From Hymenobacter psoromatis (lineage in GTDB: Bacteria; Bacteroidota; Bacteroidia; Cytophagales; Hymenobacteraceae): a DNA stretch of 64,000 nt. The translations under genes were made by a program, and so were the position numbers. The notes under the pieces were generated by a model that worked only from the letters and a program-made list of their open reading frames with translations, did no database searches and was not told the DNA's origin. Shown here piece after piece: positions 16,749-25,365 of the stretch. Within the stretch, counting starts at the first letter, position 1, and the number at the start of each line of letters is the position of its first letter. The stretch spans positions 3,038,001-3,102,000 of the forward strand of contig CP014771.1 of assembly GCA_001596155.1 (NCBI GenBank), read 5' to 3'.

Positions 16749-17851
16749 GGGCGGGAGAAGGTAGGGTAGGGCAAAGTACGCCGCCAACCGCCAATCGCGC
16801 CGGCCGCCTACTCCTCCCGCAGCCACTGCGAGGCCCGGTACTCGCCCGGCCCGAAGAACAGCGTCAGCACTTCATCCACCAGTTGGGGGCCGTTGGCACT
16901 GTTGGTGAGCAGTAGCAGGCTTTCTTTTTGGCCGGGCAAAGTCATAAAAAAGCCCTTGAAATTGCCGTTATCGCCCCATTGCCACTGCGCCAATCCTTTA
17001 CTGGTGGTGGCCAGCCCTACCCCGCAGGCCCAGTCAATGTAGGGGTCGGTGGCCGAAGCCGGCTGCCCACAACGGTTGGCGGGCGTGGCGGGCGTGCGCA
17101 GCAGCCGGGCCGTGGCCGGCCGCAAGCCCTCGCCCGTGTGCAGCGCCCGCAGAAACCGGCCATAATCAGCGGCAGTGGAGTAGAGGCTGAACCCGGCGTT
17201 GGGCTCGGTAAAATGGTCAATGGGCGAGGACTTACCCGCGTCATCGTGGCCGGCACTGGCTGCGGTGGCAAACGACTCGCGCCACTGGAAGCTGCTGTTT
17301 TTCAACTCCAACGGCTTGAATATCTCTTCCGTAGCCAGCGTCTCCCACGGCTTGCCGGTGACATGCTCCAGGGTTTTTTGCAAAAACGTGTAGCCCTCGC
17401 CCGAGTAATTCCAGCAGCTGTCGGGGGCATATTTCAGCACCAGGGCCGAGGTTTTCCAACCGGGGCTCGTCGGGTTTTCGGCCCAGTTGGGCAGGCCGGC
17501 CGTGTGCGCCAGCACCATGCGCGCCGTGATGCAGGCGGCCCGCGCCTGGCCTTGCAGCCGGGGGTAGGGACCGTAGTGCAGCAGCGGCTTATCCAGGTCG
17601 AGCACAGCACGCCCCGGTCATGCAAGCGTAGCGCCACGTAGGCCAGCATTTCCTTGCCTAACGAAGCCGCCTCGAAGATGGTCGTGTCCGTGACGGGCTG
17701 GCTGGTGCCGGCCTCGCGCACGCCCAGGCTGTAGGTTTGGGTGGTTTTTCCCTTGGTGTACACGAGCTGCATCCCCGGCACCTGGTGGTGGTGCATGAGG
17801 GCGGTGAGGGTGGCGGCGTGCTGGGCGTGGGCTGATAGGGTTGATAGAATA

Positions 17852-18831
17852 GACTTGTTCCCAAATAGTATTTTTGGGAATGCTTGACGTGAACACGATA
17901 ACTGATGACCGCCAGATGCGGGCCTTGACGGGGCTGGACCTGGCGACGTTTTGCGACTTAGCCGAGCCGTTTTCGGTCGGCTGCCAACAAGAAGCGGACG
18001 CCCGCTTTACCGACCAGCGCCCGCGCAAACGCAAAGCGGGCGGCGGACGTAAAGGCGTGCTGGTCAGTTCGCAGCAGAAATTATTGTTCATTCTCTACTA
18101 CCTCAAAACGTACCCGACCTTTGACGTACTGGCCGCCACGTTTGGCCTGCCCCGCTCCAAAGCCTGCGAACACGCCCATCGCCTGGCCAAGGCCCTGGAA
18201 CGCACTCTACGTACGCAAGGGGTGCTGCCGGCCCGCGCCATCGACTCGCTGGCCCAGATGCAGCAGGTCTTCGCCGACGTACCCGTGCTACTGCTCGATG
18301 CCACCGAACGCCCCCAGCACCGGCCGCGGGCCGTGGTGGACCGGGCGGCCGATTAGTCGGGTAAAAAAAAGGCTGACGCGTAAAAACACGCTTATCGCCG
18401 ACTCCAGTCGCTACATTCACTACCTGGGTCCAACGACCTGCGGGTCTGTTCATGACTATCAACTGCTTAAAAACGAATTCGATACCAACCTAGGGTTGCT
18501 GGACCTGTTCGAGTTGCTGGCCGATTTGGGCTACCTGGGCTTGGTCACTGACTACGACCTGCCGCCGCAAAGCCTGCCCCACCGCAAGCCGCGCCGCAGT
18601 AAAAAGCGCCCCGACGCAGCCCTGAGCGACGCGCAACGGGCCGAAAACGCGGCCCACGCTCGCCGCCGCGTCAAGGTCGAACACGCCATCAGCGGAGCCA
18701 AACGATTGGGTTGCGTAGCGCAGACCTGCCGCAACAAGTCCAATGCCTTCAATGACCGGCTCTTGGCCGTGGCATGTGGCATCTGGAATTGGCATCTCAG
18801 GAAACGAAAAGAATCTATTTAGGAACAAGTC
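17852..18831 (+). mobile_element. IS5-family insertion sequence (IS427-group-like), 980 bp
   Basis: The left end GACTTGTTCCCAAATAGT (from 17852) and the right end, read inward on the other strand, GACTTGTTCCTAAATAGA, form terminal inverted repeats of about 18 bases with two mismatches. A TA dinucleotide flanks both ends (17850-17851 and 18832-18833), as expected for target duplications of the IS427 group. Length, ends and the DDE transposase agree with IS5. It inserted into the signal-peptide codons of the serine hydrolase gene. Confidence 0.9.
17880..18822 (+). pseudogene. IS5-family DDE transposase, two frames with a nonsense codon
   Basis: The first frame from ATG 17880 (MLDVNTITDDRQMRALTGLD) holds the helix-turn-helix domain and the first catalytic block VLLLDATERPQHRP. 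It ends at TAG 18354-18356, where family members normally read Tyr in YSGKKKRHT. The sense continues in the +1 frame after an A8 run (18362-18369) as RLTRKNTLIADSSRYIHYLGPTTCGSVHDYQLLK and the C-terminal ARRRVKVEHAISGAKR to 18822. Some IS5 groups use programmed frameshifting at an A-run, but the stop lies before the run, and a -1 shift there soon meets another stop. I therefore judge this copy probably defective, with the caveat of an upstream unrecognised shift site. Confidence 0.75.
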
Positions 18832-19022
18832 TAATAATTAGTAGGAGTAGAAAGAGCCTTTTCATAGGCTAAAACTACGGCCCGCTGTCTTCTGCACTAC
18901 TCTGACACGCTAAGGCAGTTAACCAGTTGATTGACCAATTAACGAACCGCAAATAGCTAAATTATAAGTATATGGCCTAACCAAGTTGGTTAACTCCATT
19001 CTATTTATTTAAGTTTCGACCC

Positions 19023-19030
19023 TACCTTTG
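19023..19030 (+). promoter_or_regulatory. TAnnTTTG -7 box before the TIGR04255 cassette
   Basis: TACCTTTG matches the Bacteroidota -7 consensus and lies about 100 bases before the first cassette gene, in an AT-rich 270-bp gap that otherwise shows no feature. A TTG occurs near 18994, which is farther than the usual -33 spacing. Confidence 0.4.
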
Positions 19031-19133
19031 GACCGGAACTACCGCAATAACCAGCGTCTGTAACAAATTTTGCGGTAATTATCTTCATCAGTTCGCAGTT
19101 TTGCCAGTATTACCCGTTTCCAACTCGGCAGCT

Positions 19134-19874
19134 ATGGAGTTCTCACATCACTTCTTGCGTGAAGCCCTATGTGTCTTTAGGTTTGAAGTTTCTCCAGAGC
19201 AATCTGAACCAGCTGTGGAGTACTTCCACCGCTTTTACGTTCAGCTTAAAGAGGATGGTTTTGTCCCGCACCAAAAGCAGCCTTATGAGTTGACAATCAA
19301 AATTGGCGATGGTAACGACCCTCATGCCATCCGGCCCGAATTAAATATCGGCCACCATTCCTTGGTATTGCAGAACGAAGCCACCGGCTACGCCATTATT
19401 ATTGGGGTGGGTCTGATTTCATTCAACTGTCTGAAACCCTACCCTGGCTGGCAGGTGTTCCTACGGGAGCATGTTACCCGCTACTTTCCTGTTTATAATG
19501 CCTTGGGCATTCAGCAGAAACTTCAGGCCGCGCAGATGGCTTACATCAACGATTTTTCGCTTGCCGCTGATGAAGCTGCTCCAGAATATCTAGCTCATTT
19601 GCCTCAGCTTACCGGGGTAGCAGGCGCTCGGGAAGCCGGTCACGTTTCTCAGGACCAATTCAAAGTGCCTCCGGCTACTACCGTAGCCATCCAGACGCAA
19701 GTAACAGTTAGCCAACCCGGCACAGCTACCCGCGTAGTATTAGAATGCAACGCCACTACGCAAGCCGAATCCGCCGCCTTCGACGCGCTGACGCTGGTCA
19801 ATACCGCTCATACGGCCGCGCGTGCCGCTTTTATGAGCGTCGCCACGCAGAAGTTCAAAGACAGCATTGCATAA
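19134..19874 (+). CDS. TIGR04255-family-like protein
   Basis: A 246-residue soluble protein from ATG 19134 (MEFSHHFLREALCVFRFEVSP); an in-frame ATG at 19101 would add 11 residues. The text LNIGHHSLVLQNEATGYAIIIGVGLISFN followed by LKPYPGWQVFLREHV and later QQKLQAAQMAYINDF matches the architecture I associate with TIGR04255, a sporadically distributed family of unknown function. No signal peptide or TM is visible. It is the first gene of a tight three-gene run (5-bp and 34-bp gaps), with lower GC and different codon use from its neighbours, next to an IS. That pattern suggests horizontal acquisition; the function is not known. Confidence 0.7.
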   Translation: MEFSHHFLREALCVFRFEVSPEQSEPAVEYFHRFYVQLKEDGFVPHQKQPYELTIKIGDGNDPHAIRPELNIGHHSLVLQNEATGYAIIIGVGLISFNCLKPYPGWQVFLREHVTRYFPVYNALGIQQKLQAAQMAYINDFSLAADEAAPEYLAHLPQLTGVAGAREAGHVSQDQFKVPPATTVAIQTQVTVSQPGTATRVVLECNATTQAESAAFDALTLVNTAHTAARAAFMSVATQKFKDSIA

Positions 19875-19879
19875 ATTCT

Positions 19880-20284
19880 ATGTTCTTCTTTCCACCCACC
19901 GAACTACCTCTCACCGCTTCCCCCGTCGTGAGCAGCTTGTATAAGAGCCGCAACGAAGAACTAGCGGTAGCTGGTCCCGGTCCTCAGTGGCTAGGTGATA
20001 AGTTGCGCGACTGCCCGACTGGCTCCTGCTATATTGAGATGGATAGCCTGCCTTATCTATCAGTACGCCGTGCCCCGCAGGCGGTAGTTGAACCCATTGC
20101 CGTATCTCATGCTTTGGCTGAAATATTCCAACTCACGGCCGATAGTCCTGTAGTGGCTGGTGTAGCCACTACATTGTTCGTTGGTTCTCGGCCGCTCACG
20201 GGCATTGAATACGATGTACTGAGCGAGTTAGCCGATGAATTAGCATTAGCGCGCACCCAGTCTTCCGTAGCTGGTATGCGCTAG
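19880..20284 (+). CDS. Unknown 134-residue protein, middle gene of the cassette
   Basis: From ATG 19880 (MFFFPPTELPLTASPVVSSLYKSRNEELAVAG), five bases after the stop of the TIGR04255-like gene. It is mixed alpha/beta and soluble, without signal peptide or TM. The C-terminal half (GVATTLFVGSRPLTGIEYDVLSELADELALA) predicts a strand followed by a helix. I recognise no domain. Tight spacing implies cotranslation and probably a joint role with the flanking cassette genes, possibly as a linker or chaperone subunit, but that is inference only. Confidence 0.65.
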   Translation: MFFFPPTELPLTASPVVSSLYKSRNEELAVAGPGPQWLGDKLRDCPTGSCYIEMDSLPYLSVRRAPQAVVEPIAVSHALAEIFQLTADSPVVAGVATTLFVGSRPLTGIEYDVLSELADELALARTQSSVAGMR

Positions 20285-20318
20285 CTTTTCTTCATTACGT
20301 CGTTGAGATAGGCATCCT

Positions 20319-20996
20319 ATGGCATTTGAGGCAACGGAAATAGCTCGGCTTTTTCCGGCTTTTCTGACTGATACCGAGAAGGAGCGCATTACGCAGGGAT
20401 TAAATCAATTTGACAATCCACTAGCTACTTCTCCCCGGCTTTATACCGATTTTTACATGCCCCAGGGACTGGGGTATTTATTGCAAGGCGACTTACTGCC
20501 TTCGGTGCGCTTACCCGTCTGGCAAGCCAAGGAAGGCATATTTACCAAAGGTTACTCTAACGCGCTGTTAATTGCGAATACGTGCGATGTAGATGTTACT
20601 GGTAACGTGCGGAACATTTCCAAAGAGGTTGGTTTTGTACAGTTGATTCCTTTCGACTTATATCGGGAGCAACTCACGTATCGTCTTGCGCAGGAATTCT
20701 CTCAACAAACCGTCCAAAGCAAGATGCGCAGTCTGGAAAGTGAATTGCGTAACCAGCTAATTACTAATGTATTTTATTTACCGGCCGTGCCGGGTGGCCT
20801 TTCCGAGCAAGTAGCCTTGCTCGACCGGCCATTCTGGTTTCCTGCTTCCGAGTTGAAGCAAGTAGGCGAGGCCCTTCGTACTGACCGACTGGCTTCGCTT
20901 AGTATTTGGGGCTATTACTTGTTCATCCTGAAGTTGTCTTACCACCTATGCCGCTTACCGGAAGAGCGCGACTATAGGGGGCAACCCAGTGCCTAA
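20319..20996 (+). CDS. Unknown 225-residue protein with an NTCDVD motif, last gene of the cassette
   Basis: From ATG 20319. Residues ~55-115 (LLQGDLLPSVRLPVWQ ... SNALLIANTCDVDVTGNVRN ... VGFVQLIPFDLY) resemble the SQxCDI-type motif of a loose group of uncharacterised bacterial proteins found near mobile DNA. The middle is helical (RLAQEFSQQTVQSKMRSLESELRNQL), and a C-terminal hydrophobic helix (ASLSIWGYYLFILKLSYHLCRL) could sit in a membrane or a protein core. Its stop overlaps the polA stop by four bases (convergent). Lower GC than neighbours. The function is not assigned. Confidence 0.65.
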   Translation: MAFEATEIARLFPAFLTDTEKERITQGLNQFDNPLATSPRLYTDFYMPQGLGYLLQGDLLPSVRLPVWQAKEGIFTKGYSNALLIANTCDVDVTGNVRNISKEVGFVQLIPFDLYREQLTYRLAQEFSQQTVQSKMRSLESELRNQLITNVFYLPAVPGGLSEQVALLDRPFWFPASELKQVGEALRTDRLASLSIWGYYLFILKLSYHLCRLPEERDYRGQPSA

Positions 20997-23881
20997 TGCG
21001 CCTTCAGCCAGTTATCCCCTACCCCCACCTCCACTTCCAGCGGCACGCCGCGGGGTAGCAGTAGCGCCTGGGTCATCAGCTCGCGGATTTTGGGCGTAAT
21101 AAATTCCACTTCCTCCTGCACGGCATCGAACACGAGTTCGTCGTGGACTTGCAGTATCATCTTGGTGCCCAGGCGCTCCTGTTCCAGCCAGGCGTGGATG
21201 TTTATCATCGCCTTTTTGATGATGTCGGCGGCCGTGCCCTGGATGGGGGCGTTGATGGCGTTGCGCTCGGTATAGCCGCGCAGGGTGGCGTTGCGCGAGT
21301 TGATGTCGCGCAAGTAGCGGCGGCGCTTGAGCAGGGTTTCGGCGTATTCCAGCTCGCGGGCGCGGTTGATGCTGTCGTCCATGAACTGCTTCACGCTCGG
21401 GAATTCCTGGAAATAGGTGTCAATAATATCCGTGGCCTCCTTGCGGCTGATGCCGATGCGCTGCGCCAGGCCAAAGGCCGAGATGCCGTAGATGATACCG
21501 AAGTTCACGGTCTTGGCCTTGCGGCGCATCTCGCCATCTACTTCATTAATAGGCACGTGAAAAACCTTGCTGGCGGTGCTGGCGTGCACGTCCTGGCCCA
21601 GCCGGAAGGCTTCAATCATGGTTTTATCACCCGAAAAATCGGCCATGATGCGCAGCTCCACCTGCGAGTAGTCGGCAGCTAATAGCAGATGGCCGGCATC
21701 CCTGGGCACGAAGGCTTTGCGGATTTCGCGGCCCTTCTCGGTGCGGATGGGGATGTTTTGCAGGTTCGGGTTGGTGCTGGATAAGCGCCCGGTGGCCGTC
21801 ACGGCCTGGTTGAAGCTGGTGTGCACGCGGCCATCCACGGGGCTCACGAGTTGGGGTAGGGCCTCCACGTAGGTGCTGCGCAGCTTGCTGAGCTGGCGGT
21901 ATTCCAGGATGAGGCCCGCGATGGGATTGTCGGCCGCGAGCTGGCTCAGGATTTCCTCGCCGGTGGCGTACTGGCCGGTTTTGGTTTTCTTGATTTTGCC
22001 CCGGCCGATGTCCATTTTATCGAACAGCACCTCGCCGAGCTGCTTGGGCGAGCCGATGTTGAACTCCTGCCCGGCCTCCTTATAAATCTGCGTTTCCAGC
22101 TCCTGTACGTAGCCTTGCAGCTCAGCCGAGTACTCGGTCATGGCCGCCGAGTCAATCTTCACGCCGGCAAATTCCACAGCGGCCAGCACCGGCACCAGCG
22201 GGTTTTCTACCTCGTTCAGCAATTCCAGCAAGCCCAAATCCTTGAGCATCGGCTCGAAGACGTGGCGCAGCTGCAAGGTCACATCGGCATCTTCGCAGGC
22301 GTAGTCGCTGACGGCGGCAGGGTCGAGGTCGGCCATCGTTTTCTGGTTCTTGCCCTTGGGGCCGATGAGGTCCGTGATGGGCACTGGCGAGTAGTGCAGG
22401 TAGGTTTCAGCCAGCACGTCCATGTTGTGGCGCATGTCGGGCTCGATGAGGTAGTGGGCCAGCATCGTGTCGAAGAACGGCCCGTTCACCCGCACCCGGT
22501 AGTTCTTGAGCATCAGCAAATCATACTTAATGTTCTGCCCGATTTTCAGAATCCCGCTCTCGAAAAATGGACAGAATTCCTCTATCAGTGCCTGGGCGGT
22601 GTCGTTCTGCGGCACGGGCACGTAGTACGCCTCGCCCGCGAGCCAGCTGAAACTCAGCCCCACCAGCCGCGCCGTCATAGTGTTCAGGCCGGTAGTTTCG
22701 GTGTCGAAGCTCACTTCCATCTGCTGCAACAGGAACGCCAGCAGCGACTTGCGCAATTCCGGCGTATTTACCAGGTGGTACTGGTGCGGCACGTCGGCCA
22801 GCGTTTTGGTCGTGCCGTGGTACTCCGCGCCCGCCTCGCCGGGTAGGAACTCGCCGTTTTCGGCCGCGATGATGACGCCCGCGCTACCCTCACCAAACAA
22901 CGAGCCCTGGCCCGCCGGGGCCGCTACTTTCGGCCGCCGCGCCCCGCGCCCCACCGGCCCGGCCGGCGGGCGGCTACCCCCCGCCACGGCGTCGGTGCCC
23001 AGCACCCGCACGGCCAATTGCCGGAATTCCAACTCCTCGAACAGCGCCCGCAGGCGCGGGGCATCGGGTGCTTCCAGCAGGAGCTTATCCGGCTCAAAAT
23101 CAATCGGCACGTTGACGTGAATCGTCGCCAGCTCCTTACTCAAAAGGCCTTGCTCGGCGAAGTTGCGCACGTTTTCCTGCTGCTTACCCTTGAGTTCGTC
23201 CACATTAGCAATCAGGTTTTCGACCGAGCCGTACTTCTGAATTAGCGTCTTGGCCGTCTTCTCGCCGATGCCCGGAATGCCGGGAATGTTGTCGCTCGCG
23301 TCGCCCTGCAAGCCCAGAATATCAATGACTTGCTCCACGCGCTCAATCTCGAAGCGGGCCAGCACGTGCGCCACGTCGAGCACCTCGGCGGCGTTGCCCA
23401 TGAAGGCTGGCTTGTAGATTTTGATGTTTTCCGTCACCAACTGGCAATAGTCCTTGTCGGGTGTCATCATAAACACCTCGAAACCAGCTGCCTCCGCCCG
23501 CTGCGCCAGCGTGCCGATTACGTCGTCGGCCTCAAAGCCGGCTTGCAGCAGAATCGGGATGCGGAATGCATCCACCACCTGCTTGATATAAGGAATGGCA
23601 ATGCCGATATCCTCGGGCATGGCCTGGCGGTTGGCCTTGTAGTTCTCATCCTTCTCGTGCCGGAAGGTCTTGCCGGCGTCGAAGCACACGCCGATGTGGG
23701 TGGGTTTTTCCTTGAGCAGCACCTCCACCAGCGTGTTCGTGAAGCCCAGCACGGCCCCGGTGTTCATTCCCTTCGAGTTGATGCGCGGGTTCTTGGCAAA
23801 GGCGAAGTGCGAGCGGTAAATCAGGGCAAAAGCGTCGAGCAGAAACAGCTTTTTGGCGGGCGCGGCGGTGGGTTCAGACAT
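20993..23881 (-). CDS. polA: DNA polymerase I
   Basis: A 962-residue replication and repair polymerase. N-terminal 5'-3' exonuclease with PDKDYCQLV and the helix-hairpin-helix DNIPGIPGIGEKTAKTLI (~1-290); a Pro/Ala-rich linker (~300-330); a 3'-5' proofreading domain with an intact VSFDTETTGLNTM acidic motif; and the family A polymerase domain with DYSQVELRIMADFSGD (motif A), RRKAKTVNFGIIYG (motif B) and QVHDELVFDA (motif C). All active-site residues are visible, including those of the proofreading site, which many relatives lack. The start ATG 23881 follows a TACTTTG sequence on the minus strand. It is a housekeeping gene and marks the right edge of the low-GC cassette. Confidence 0.97.
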   Translation of the reverse strand: MSEPTAAPAKKLFLLDAFALIYRSHFAFAKNPRINSKGMNTGAVLGFTNTLVEVLLKEKPTHIGVCFDAGKTFRHEKDENYKANRQAMPEDIGIAIPYIKQVVDAFRIPILLQAGFEADDVIGTLAQRAEAAGFEVFMMTPDKDYCQLVTENIKIYKPAFMGNAAEVLDVAHVLARFEIERVEQVIDILGLQGDASDNIPGIPGIGEKTAKTLIQKYGSVENLIANVDELKGKQQENVRNFAEQGLLSKELATIHVNVPIDFEPDKLLLEAPDAPRLRALFEELEFRQLAVRVLGTDAVAGGSRPPAGPVGRGARRPKVAAPAGQGSLFGEGSAGVIIAAENGEFLPGEAGAEYHGTTKTLADVPHQYHLVNTPELRKSLLAFLLQQMEVSFDTETTGLNTMTARLVGLSFSWLAGEAYYVPVPQNDTAQALIEEFCPFFESGILKIGQNIKYDLLMLKNYRVRVNGPFFDTMLAHYLIEPDMRHNMDVLAETYLHYSPVPITDLIGPKGKNQKTMADLDPAAVSDYACEDADVTLQLRHVFEPMLKDLGLLELLNEVENPLVPVLAAVEFAGVKIDSAAMTEYSAELQGYVQELETQIYKEAGQEFNIGSPKQLGEVLFDKMDIGRGKIKKTKTGQYATGEEILSQLAADNPIAGLILEYRQLSKLRSTYVEALPQLVSPVDGRVHTSFNQAVTATGRLSSTNPNLQNIPIRTEKGREIRKAFVPRDAGHLLLAADYSQVELRIMADFSGDKTMIEAFRLGQDVHASTASKVFHVPINEVDGEMRRKAKTVNFGIIYGISAFGLAQRIGISRKEATDIIDTYFQEFPSVKQFMDDSINRARELEYAETLLKRRRYLRDINSRNATLRGYTERNAINAPIQGTAADIIKKAMINIHAWLEQERLGTKMILQVHDELVFDAVQEEVEFITPKIRELMTQALLLPRGVPLEVEVGVGDNWLKAH

Positions 23882-24383
23882 GGTAGGGCAAAGTACGGGC
23901 AGTTTCCCCTAAGCGCCGCCCTGACCCATTAGTTCGGCGCAGCCTGCCCGGCGTCGCTCAATGATAACCGACTTACGCCATAAGGCTGAAAACAGCGGGG
24001 TAGGGTGCGCGGCGCGCGCGGGTTTCCGGCAACGCCGGGAGGTGGTCACGAAGCGGCAGCAGCATATAATGGCTGAGAATTATTATAATCGCTTCTTGAC
24101 TGAGCTTACTGCCGAGACTGATTGCGTTAAGGCAGGCGCTGCCGCAAAGTACTCGCTCCCTGACTTTTGGCAAGAGCGCCGGTCCACCCTATTTAGGGCT
24201 CCACAGACAAGACGAGAAACAACTGATTTATCGCTTGTTAGCATGAGTTTTAATATCTTATTTATATATTATAATAGTTGGAAGTGATATTGGGCGAAAA
24301 AAGCTGGTGACGATTAGGTAAGCCGCGACTTTTACAGGCTCTAAAAGCCCTGTTTTTCTCTAAATTATGCTATTCACCCTCGT

Positions 24384-25180
24384 ATGAAAAACGCTATTCT
24401 ACCTTTACTCTGCTGGCTTTGGCGCTGCCAGCCGTGCCCGCGCTGGCCCAGGTTCCGGAAACTACCAGCCAGACTACTCGCATAGCGGCGTTGGGCGGCA
24501 CCGTGCATACCGAGCAGGGCGCACCGCTGGCGGGGGCCACACTGGTGGCGCTGCACCTGCCGTCGGGCATCCGGCGCACCATTATCACCAACCAGCAGGG
24601 CTTCCTGAACCTGACCGGCGAGGTGGACTACCGCGACCGCACCACCACTAAAAACTACCAGCGCGACCTGAACTCATGGCCGGTATTCAGCAGCAACCAA
24701 GTCTCGGAAGACTCGTTTCTGCTGGCCAACCGCAAGACATATAAGGACTACCGTCAGTACAACGGCGACGCCCGCATCCTGAACGTGCGGGCGGTGTTCA
24801 ACGCCGGCCTGCCGCTTTCCAAGCGGGTACGGCTGTACTCGTTTGGCACCTACAACTACCGGCGCGGGCAGGCCGTGGCCCCCTGGGTGCTGCCCAGCAC
24901 CAATCTCCTCGACCTCACCACCAAGCCCGGTTTCAGCCTGGGCTACCAGCCAAACATCAATACCCATTTGCAGGACACCTCGGGCGTGCTGGGGGCTATG
25001 GTGAAGCTCGGCGACTGGAACCTGGACCTGAGCCAGAGCTTCGGCACGGACTACCTGCGCCACGACGGCAGCAACACCGTGAATCCCACGCTGAGCGCTA
25101 GCTCGCCTACTACGTTCAAAGACGGCGGCCTGCGCTTCAACCAGGCCATCAGCAATGCCACGGTCAGCCGGCTGTTCAGG
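24384..25180 (+). pseudogene. TonB-dependent receptor remnant with internal deletion
   Basis: ATG 24384 opens MKNAIL but then changes frame; the signal-peptide sense (TLLALALPAVPALAQ) runs in the next frame. After a CarboxypepD_reg segment (GGTVHTEQGAPLAGATLVALHLPSG ... TNQQGFLNLTG) the text jumps straight to receptor barrel sequence (EVDYRDRTTTKNYQRDLNSWPVF ... RYRQYNGD-like strands, LPLSKRVRLYSFGTYNYRRGQ). The whole plug domain and first barrel strands are missing, and the barrel stops near 25180, well short of a family length of ~900 residues. At least three lesions show this is a relic. The preceding 500-bp gap (23882-24383) shows no other feature. Confidence 0.75.
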
Positions 25181-25305
25181 CCAAGAAATAGAAGCGTTGC
25201 AAGCTGTGAGTCAATATTTTACGAAGAAGAAACGGTTAGACTGAGCTTGTCGGATAGAGCTCACGCAAACCGTTTGGCATGGCAACAGTTTCAGGAAATA
25301 ACCCG

Positions 25306-25347
25306 CAAACAAAGAAGCCGGACGTTTCCGTCCGGCTTCTTTGTTTG
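25306..25347. terminator. Strong bidirectional terminator
   Basis: CAAACAAAGAAGCCGGACG pairs with CGTCCGGCTTCTTTGTTTG around a TTTC loop, giving an uninterrupted stem of about 18 base pairs with A- and T-rich flanks on both sides. It lies 20 bases beyond the LOG gene stop on the minus strand and after the TonB-receptor relic on the plus strand. Confidence 0.8.
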
Positions 25348-25365
25348 TAAGTAGGGGGGTAGGGC

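Larger units (their letters stand above)
16808..18865 (-). pseudogene. Serine hydrolase (class C beta-lactamase-like), broken by an IS and a frameshift
   Basis: The gene starts at ATG 18865 with MKRLFLLLLII, is interrupted by the IS at 17852-18831, and resumes at 17851 with ILSTLSAHAQHAATLTALM. Removing the element and one TA copy restores an open signal peptide with an AHA|Q cleavage site. The catalytic SxxK motif is SLGKEM, and a YSG motif (YSGEGYTFLQKTLE) follows. A second lesion lies near 17600: two extra bases (CTGTGCTC in place of CTGCTC) shift RLHDRG out of frame with LDLDKPLLHYGPY, so codons 16808-17605 are read separately (265 residues). The family comprises periplasmic D-Ala-D-Ala peptidases and esterases. 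The gene is almost certainly inactive here. Confidence 0.85.

Noticed and set aside
18350..18372. Programmed -1 frameshift in the transposase at the A8 run
   Set aside because: A -1 shift at this run gives a stop almost at once, and the in-frame TAG lies before the run; only a +1 shift or earlier slip would work.
23961..24287. 108-codon open frame between polA and the TonB-receptor relic
   Set aside because: No recognisable domain, no promoter or ribosome-binding signal, and codon use unlike neighbours; most likely chance in an AT-rich gap.
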